From Gammaproteobacteria bacterium (GTDB lineage Bacteria > Pseudomonadota > Gammaproteobacteria > Ga0077536), in NCBI GenBank assembly GCA_016209015.1, contig JACQWY010000060.1:62001-126000 (forward strand): a stretch of DNA of 64,000 bases, written 5' to 3'. Below, piece by piece: positions 59,817 through 64,000 of this stretch. Position numbers and translations under genes: made by a program. The notes under the pieces are model-generated. The model was not told where the DNA came from. It was given only the letters and a program-made list of their open reading frames with translations, and searched no databases. Each line of letters begins with the position of its first letter. The stretch's first letter is position 1.

Positions 59817-60523
59817 GGCGGCGGCTCCGCGGTCTCGAGCAGCACGCGCCGCGCGCGCCGCGCGACGAGCAGCGCCGCGCCGAACGCGAGCAGCAGCAGC
59901 GCGCCGTCGAGCGCCCAGGCGAGCGGCGGGCGATGCTGATGGCCGAGGCGCAGCGCGTCCGCGAGATCCTGCGCCATGGCGCCGATCGCGACGTTCACGA
60001 CCGTCAGCGGTACGACCCCGAGCACCGTCCCGATGACGTAATCGCGGAGCGGCACGCCGAGCGCCCCGAGCGCATAGTTCGAGGTCTTGAACGGAAAGAG
60101 CGGAATCATCCGCAGCAGCGCGATGGCACGCCAGCCGCCCGCTGCGACGCTCCGCGCGAGCGCCTGCGGCGCGCGCGTCGCGGCGAGCCAGCGTTCGACG
60201 CGCCCGCGCAGCGCGTGCCGGCCGATGAGATAGGCCGCGGTCGCACCGAGCGCCGTGGAAGCCGTGATGATCGCCGTGCCCTTCACGACGCCGAACAGAA
60301 AGCCCGCGCCGATGGTGATGAGAAAGGCCGGCAGCAGCAGCACGACGGCGAGCGCGTCGATCGCGCCGAGCAGCACGATGCCGAGATCGCCGTGCGCATC
60401 CACCCAGTCGAGGAACACCGCGATGGCGTCGCGCAGCGCGGGCGAACGGGCGAGCGCGGCGAGCAGCGCCGCGAGCAGCGCGGCGCCGAGCGCCGCGAAC
60501 AGCAGACCGGTGCGTCGTGTCAT
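59813..60523 (-). CDS. TVP38/TMEM64 (VTT-domain) membrane protein
   Basis: 236-residue DedA-superfamily inner-membrane protein with about six hydrophobic segments. The diagnostic VTT features are FLITIGAGFLFGVVKGTAII, TAAYLIGRHALRGRVERWL and RMIPLFPFKTSNYALGALGV, a re-entrant helix motif with F/P. Family members act as lipid scramblases or undecaprenyl-phosphate carriers. It is the first gene of the operon, overlaps the glycosidase start by GTGA, and lies 56 bases downstream of a 43-residue peptide gene. Confidence 0.92.
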   Translation of the reverse strand: MTRRTGLLFAALGAALLAALLAALARSPALRDAIAVFLDWVDAHGDLGIVLLGAIDALAVVLLLPAFLITIGAGFLFGVVKGTAIITASTALGATAAYLIGRHALRGRVERWLAATRAPQALARSVAAGGWRAIALLRMIPLFPFKTSNYALGALGVPLRDYVIGTVLGVVPLTVVNVAIGAMAQDLADALRLGHQHRPPLAWALDGALLLLAFGAALLVARRARRVLLETAEPPP

Positions 60524-60579
60524 GGGAGCTCACGGCCGCGACGCGCGGCCGGGCGCGATCGGACAGTGGCGCGCGACGC

Positions 60580-60711
60580 TCAGGTGCAGCCGCGCAGCAT
60601 GAACAGCAGGACGAGTACGGGGACCGGCACGCCCAGCAGCCACAGCAACACCCAGCCCATGCGGCCGGATTGCGAACTCGGGAGCGTCGGAAAGCGGCGG
60701 GGTGTGTTCAT
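60580..60711 (-). CDS. Small single-helix membrane protein (43 residues)
   Basis: MNTPRRFPTLPSSQSGRMGW starts the protein, followed by a single hydrophobic helix (VLLWLLGVPVPVLVLLFML) and RGCT end. The layout (Arg/Pro-rich head, PxP in the helix, C-terminal Cys) is that of a conserved family of tiny membrane proteins. CCAGGACCG precedes the ATG. It lies 148 bases after the metallothionein gene and just before the VTT gene. Confidence 0.75.
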   Translation of the reverse strand: MNTPRRFPTLPSSQSGRMGWVLLWLLGVPVPVLVLLFMLRGCT

Positions 60712-60859
60712 GGCGTCGGTCCTGGAGAGTGTCTGCGAGAGGCCGAATCAAGATCCACGCCAAACCATGCGATCGCCTGCGGGCGCCGCGCGGCCCGCCG
60801 CGCGACGCCCGGGATGCGAACCGCTTGCACGGCCGCGTGCAGGATTTGCAACGCGACAC

Positions 60860-61051
60860 TCATGCGTCCGCGCCCGCGATCGCCGTGCTCCTGCCGCATT
60901 CGCAGCCGGCATGCGCACAGCCCTTGCCCTGCACGCACGCCTCGCTGCAGTAGTAGTCCTCGCCGACGCGGATCGCCCGCGCGAGATTGACCACACAGCG
61001 ACACTCCACGTGCGCACAACGCGCCGCGGTGATCTCCGCGTCCGGGTTCAC
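60860..61051 (-). CDS. Bacterial metallothionein
   Basis: 63-residue Cys-rich protein: CAHVECRCVVNLARAI, DYYCSEACVQGKGCAHAGCE and CG give nine Cys plus His, the pattern of the SmtA/PsMT metallothioneins that bind zinc or cadmium. GTG start; it begins ten bases after the DUF1328 stop. The metal-binding role fits the neighbouring Dps and FeSOD genes in this stress region. Confidence 0.93.
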   Translation of the reverse strand: MNPDAEITAARCAHVECRCVVNLARAIRVGEDYYCSEACVQGKGCAHAGCECGRSTAIAGADA

Positions 61052-61060
61052 CCGCGCCGC

Positions 61061-61228
61061 TCAGAGTGGAGGTCTGCGCCGCGCGAGCACGAAGAACACG
61101 AGCGCGAGCACGAGCCCGACGACGAACAGGACCCACGCGATTTGCATGGACATGCCCGCGACGCCGTTCAGCCCGAGGACCGCGGCGACGATGGCGATGA
61201 TGAGGAAAGTTGCAGCCCAACCGAACAT
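61061..61228 (-). CDS. DUF1328 small membrane protein
   Basis: 55-residue protein: [40 protein letters not shown] and a second helix ending ARRRPPL. The GLNGVAG turn is diagnostic of the DUF1328 (YtjA-like) family, small stress-inducible membrane proteins. It is the first gene of a run DUF1328-metallothionein-43 aa peptide, all minus strand. AACGAGGTGCCAC precedes the ATG. Confidence 0.88.
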   Translation of the reverse strand: MFGWAATFLIIAIVAAVLGLNGVAGMSMQIAWVLFVVGLVLALVFFVLARRRPPL

Positions 61229-61297
61229 GTGGCACCTCGTTTGTCGAGTGACGACGAAGCGGGCGTTGCATGCGATGTGCCAGACGCCGGAGGCCTC

Positions 61298-61415
61298 GTA
61301 GGTCCGTTGATTAGCCGCAGGCGTAATCGGACGTTCGCAGGCGTAATCGGACGCTCGGCCGCCGCGGACGTCCGCGATGAACGTCCGATTACGCTGCGCT
61401 AAGCAACGGACCTAC
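61298..61415. repeat. GTAGGTCCG-type palindromic repeat, copy 4
   Basis: GTAGGTCCGTTGATTAGCCG at 61298, two CGTAATCGGACG boxes, then AACGTCCGATTACGCTGCGC and AACGGACCTAC at 61415. The right end holds the stop codon of the Dps gene. It fills most of the gap between DUF1328 and Dps. Confidence 0.9.
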
Positions 61416-61948
61416 CGCGCCAGCATCGCGCGCAGCATCCACACGTTCTGTTCGTGCTGGCCGATGCGATCGGTGAGGAGATCGGCGGTCTTCACGTCGT
61501 CGGCCTCGGCGGCGGCGCGCACGGCGGCACGCAGGCTGCGGCAGCATATCTCGTTGCCGTCCGCGAGCTGCTCGACCATCGCCTCCGCGGTCGGCACGCC
61601 GGATTCGCTGCGGATTTCGGACAGACGCGTGAACTGTTCGAAGCTCGCGGGCGCGGGATGGCCGATCGCGCGAATGCGTTCGGCGATTTCGTCGACGGCT
61701 TCGGCGAGCTCTTCGTACTGCGCCTCGGTGAGCTTGTGCAACGAATAGAACAGCGGGCCCGCGACGTTCCAGTGGAAGCCCTGGGTCTTGAGGTACAGCA
61801 CGTAGGTGTCGGCGAGCGCGACGCCGAGGCGCTGCGCGAGCTCGCGCAGATCCTGGCCGCGCAAACCGAGGTTCGGCGAGAGCTCGGCGGCTTTGACGTC
61901 GAGCACGGTCTGGGCTTCGCTGCCGGCTGCGGATGGTTGATTCGCCAT
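61412..61948 (-). CDS. dps: Dps-family ferritin-like DNA-protection protein
   Basis: 178-residue Dps. Ferroxidase ligands follow the Dps pattern: His59 (KTQGFHWNVAGP), His71 (SLHKLTEAQ), Glu75 in place of the usual Asp, Asp86 and Glu90 (VDEIAERI). This oxidises Fe(II) with peroxide, stores iron and protects DNA. ATG 61948 follows GGAGGACCATCGC. Its TAG stop comes from the GTAGGTCC repeat. It is upstream of the metallothionein/DUF1328 group on the same strand. Confidence 0.93.
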   Translation of the reverse strand: MANQPSAAGSEAQTVLDVKAAELSPNLGLRGQDLRELAQRLGVALADTYVLYLKTQGFHWNVAGPLFYSLHKLTEAQYEELAEAVDEIAERIRAIGHPAPASFEQFTRLSEIRSESGVPTAEAMVEQLADGNEICCRSLRAAVRAAAEADDVKTADLLTDRIGQHEQNVWMLRAMLAR

Positions 61949-62090
61949 GCGATGGTCCTCCTGGCTGCGGGCCGGATTGCCCGTGGAGCCGAGGTCGGTG
62001 CAAGGCCCGTGCCGCGCCTGCGGCGTCGCGGCACGTCGCGGGCGGACGGGATCAGGGCAGAATTTGCAATGCGGAGCGTGTAGAAGCTGC

Positions 62091-63461
62091 TCAGTTCGTG
62101 CCGGGCGGGAAGGGCACGTAGGCGTCGACGACCGTGCCGCGGCCGCTCTCGCCCGGCGTTACGGACAGGCGTCCGCCGAGTTGCGCCATGCGCTCGCGCA
62201 TGCCGAGCAGGCCGTGCGACATCGGCTTGTCGGCGGCGTCTGCCGGGATGCCGATGCCGTCGTCCGTCACGCGGAGCACCGCACCGCCGTTCTCGGCGCG
62301 GAGCTCGAGCTGCACGCGCTTCGCGTCTGCATATTTCGCGATGTTGTTCAGGGCCTCCTGGGCGACGCGGAACAGCGCGATCGACCACGCCGGATCGACC
62401 GCCGGAAATTTATCGGGGCAGTCCACGTCGCACGGCAGGTTCGTGCGCCGCGTGAAGTCCTCGCAGTGCATGCGGATCGCCGGGCAGAGACCGAGACTGT
62501 CCAGCATGCTCGGCCGGAGGCCCTGGATCAGCCGCCGCTTGATGTCGAGCGTCTCGTGCAGCAGTTCGAGGCTCCGGCGCAGCCGCTCGGCGAGCGCGGG
62601 CTCGCTCGTCTTCAGGCGCTGCATCACCGTCGTCACGTCGAGGTTGATCGCGGTGAGGTTAGAGCCCAGCTCGTCGTGCAGCTCGTTCGCGAGCGCGGCC
62701 TTCTCCGTCTCGGCGACCTGCAGCAGATGCCGCGAGAGCTGCGAGAGTTGCTGGGTGCGCGTCGCGACTTTCGCCTCGAGCGTGTCGTTCGCCGCGCGCA
62801 GCCCCGCTTCGGCGTCATGCCGGCGCTGCACGTTGCGCAGGATGTAGAGACCGAGCAGCAGGATCGCCGCGACGGCGAGCAGGTCGATCGCGATCGCGAC
62901 GCGGGCCGCGGCGACCGCGGCGGCGGAGCTCAGATCGGCGCGCGCAAGCAGCCGATCGTGATGGAAGCGCGCGAGCGCGGCGACCTCCTGCTCCGCGCCT
63001 TCGAGGACGCGCCGGCCGTCGGCGGCCTGCACGAGCTTCAGACCCTGCTCGGGGCGCCCGCCCGCGGCGAGCGTCACCGCCTCGGACAGCGCGTTCATGC
63101 CGGCCTCGACGCTCGTGCGCACGCGCGCGAGCGGTTCCGCGCCGCCGCCGGCCGCGAGACGGCCGAGCCGCGACGCGACGTCGCGGCGCGTGCGTTCGAA
63201 GGCGTCGAGCTGCGTGGCTTCACCCGTCAACAGATAGCCGCGCTGCGTGCTCTCGGCCGCGAGCAGCTCGATCTGCAGCGCGCGCAGATCGTCGAGCGTG
63301 CTGGAAGCCTGCTGCGATTCGAGCTTCGCGGCCGCGATGTCCCGGACGTTCCAGACCAGACTCGCGCCGCTGCCGAGGATCAACACGAGGCAGGCGACGA
63401 GTATGGCGGTGATGTGCGGCGGCATGAGCCGGACGGCCCGTAGCCCTGCGGCATTGTTCAT
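62091..63461 (-). CDS. CHASE3-containing histidine kinase of the NarX/DegS type
   Basis: 456-residue membrane histidine kinase. Two membrane helices (about 17-38 and 187-208) flank a periplasmic CHASE3-like domain (LLAAESTQRGYLLTGEATQL). The cytosolic part has a coiled coil (about 215-250), a HisKA_3 box with His262 in ANELHDELGSNLTAIN (the HDELG type of the NarX/DegS kinases) and a short HATPase domain (RVAQEALNNIAKYADAKRVQ, DDGIGIPADAADK). ATG 63461. No response regulator is adjacent within the window, so its partner lies elsewhere. Confidence 0.93.
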   Translation of the reverse strand: MNNAAGLRAVRLMPPHITAILVACLVLILGSGASLVWNVRDIAAAKLESQQASSTLDDLRALQIELLAAESTQRGYLLTGEATQLDAFERTRRDVASRLGRLAAGGGAEPLARVRTSVEAGMNALSEAVTLAAGGRPEQGLKLVQAADGRRVLEGAEQEVAALARFHHDRLLARADLSSAAAVAAARVAIAIDLLAVAAILLLGLYILRNVQRRHDAEAGLRAANDTLEAKVATRTQQLSQLSRHLLQVAETEKAALANELHDELGSNLTAINLDVTTVMQRLKTSEPALAERLRRSLELLHETLDIKRRLIQGLRPSMLDSLGLCPAIRMHCEDFTRRTNLPCDVDCPDKFPAVDPAWSIALFRVAQEALNNIAKYADAKRVQLELRAENGGAVLRVTDDGIGIPADAADKPMSHGLLGMRERMAQLGGRLSVTPGESGRGTVVDAYVPFPPGTN

Positions 63462-63533
63462 CGTGATCCCCGGCTGACCGGAACGAGGGGTGGCGAGTCT
63501 AGCATGTCCGGCCGCCACGGCGGCCCGCGCGTT

Positions 63534-63872
63534 TCAGGGTGCTCGCGGGACGCGTGCCCTGCGTCCGTCGTCGCTGCCGCGTCGGCGGCGCGCGAGCGCG
63601 ACCAGCGAGAGCACGGGCCCGCTGAGCTCGGCCGCGATCACGAGCCAGCGCGCGTAGGACGGCATCGCGCGTTCCATCTCGCGCTCCCGTCGCGAGCCCG
63701 GGCGCAGCAGCCCGAGCGCCGCGCCCACGAGCGCCGCACCGGCGAACGCCGCGGGTCTGCGCACGGAGCGCTTGAGGCGCAGGCGGATCCCCGCGCGGAG
63801 CGACGCGTCGCGACGCTTCAGGCGCGCGCGGTAACGGCGCAGGGCCTCGAGCTCGTCGGCGGCGAAGCTCAC
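63534..63872 (-). CDS. Hypothetical protein, basic N-terminus and membrane helix
   Basis: 112-residue protein starting at GTG 63872: Arg-rich helical head (RRYRARLKRRDASLRAGIRL), a hydrophobic stretch (AAFAGAALVGAALGLL), another (WLVIAAELSGPVLSLVAL) and an Arg-rich end. Such genes often sit next to phage-holin-like and ElaB-like stress genes. It overlaps no other gene and starts one base from the stop of the next gene upstream. Confidence 0.65.
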   Translation of the reverse strand: MSFAADELEALRRYRARLKRRDASLRAGIRLRLKRSVRRPAAFAGAALVGAALGLLRPGSRREREMERAMPSYARWLVIAAELSGPVLSLVALARRRRGSDDGRRARVPRAP

Positions 63873-63873
63873 C

Positions 63874-64000
63874 TCACGACTCCCGCGTCGCCTTGAAGAG
63901 GAGTTGCGTGCTCGTGCGCCGCACGAGGAACGCGAGCCCGACCGCCGCAGCGAGATTCACGGCGAACATGATGAGCGCCGCGCCCTCCCAGCTCAGGCCG
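63874..64000 (-). CDS. Membrane protein, C-terminal end (partial, possible holin-like)
   Basis: About 42 residues to a TGA at 63874-63876, cut by the window edge: WEGAALIMFAVNLAAAVGLA followed by FLVRRTSTQLLFKATRES. One membrane segment is visible. The neighbouring small basic protein suggests the phage-holin-family/YqjK-like membrane operon of stress genes, but the fragment is too short to name. Confidence 0.5.
   Translation of the reverse strand, partial: GLSWEGAALIMFAVNLAAAVGLAFLVRRTSTQLLFKATRES

Noticed and set aside
1-64000. CRISPR array, tRNA or rRNA genes
   Set aside because: No spacer-separated direct repeats of CRISPR type (the arrays at 22036-22332 are contiguous without spacers) and no recognisable tRNA or rRNA sequence.

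Overview
The window is a chromosomal segment of a high-GC Pseudomonadota bacterium, most likely from the beta/gamma side. Support comes from homodimeric pyruvate dehydrogenase E1 followed by E2, MsrPQ, a DUF1840 protein, the yeaG-yeaH-ycgB cluster, malate synthase A, FeSOD, a LigD with phosphoesterase-ligase-polymerase order, a PEP-CTERM-type sorting signal, and strongly G/C-biased third codon positions. I see no rRNA, tRNA, CRISPR array, phage block or complete insertion sequence. The genus cannot be named from sequence alone.

Layout. 1-6.2 kb: aceE (partial) and aceF, a membrane protein, msrP-msrQ, DUF1840 and a YbaK-type protein. 6.4-18.5 kb: a CoA and redox catabolism region with a nitroreductase, two AMP-forming acyl-CoA ligases, an acyl-CoA dehydrogenase, a thioesterase, an ABM-fold protein, an AhpD-like protein, a crotonase and a DMT exporter, interrupted by a PAS-GGDEF-EAL-CZB signalling protein. 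18.7-22.4 kb: a PEP-CTERM-type gene killed by a 152-bp MITE and a frameshift, then a MerR regulator divergent from a cytochrome P450 and its rubredoxin, then a tandem repeat array. 22.4-29.2 kb: ycgB, yeaH and yeaG behind a sigma54-like promoter, and an Hsp70-like gene. 29.4-40.4 kb: malate synthase, a CaiB-type CoA transferase, a large acyl-CoA synthetase, a class 3 lipase, an HSL-type esterase, cinA, a SnoaL-like protein and an MBL-fold hydrolase. 41-44.5 kb: an orphan nuoI, a DUF3309 peptide and ligD without ku. 44.7-64 kb: an envelope, metal and oxidative-stress region with outer-membrane proteins, AsmA, FeSOD, a zinc metallopeptidase, a PLD-type lipoprotein, a BON protein, a four-gene overlapping operon (VTT protein, six-hairpin glycosidase, GT4 glycosyltransferase, phosphodiesterase-EEP fusion), small stress peptides including a metallothionein, Dps, and a CHASE3 histidine kinase.

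The ligases, dehydrogenase, crotonase, CoA transferase, thioesterase, esterase and lipase fit activation and beta-oxidation-like breakdown of fatty, isoprenoid or aromatic acids. The P450-rubredoxin pair could supply the initial hydroxylation, and malate synthase absorbs acetyl-CoA through the glyoxylate shunt. The substrate is not visible.

The most striking non-coding content is several families of palindromic repeats in intergenic gaps. Many share a GGGGTC core and a GTGGATAA/TTATCCAC module that resembles the DnaA box. Some repeats supply the stop codon of the neighbouring gene. The best candidate for an undescribed system is the VTT-glycosidase-glycosyltransferase-PDE/EEP operon at 53.9-60.5 kb.
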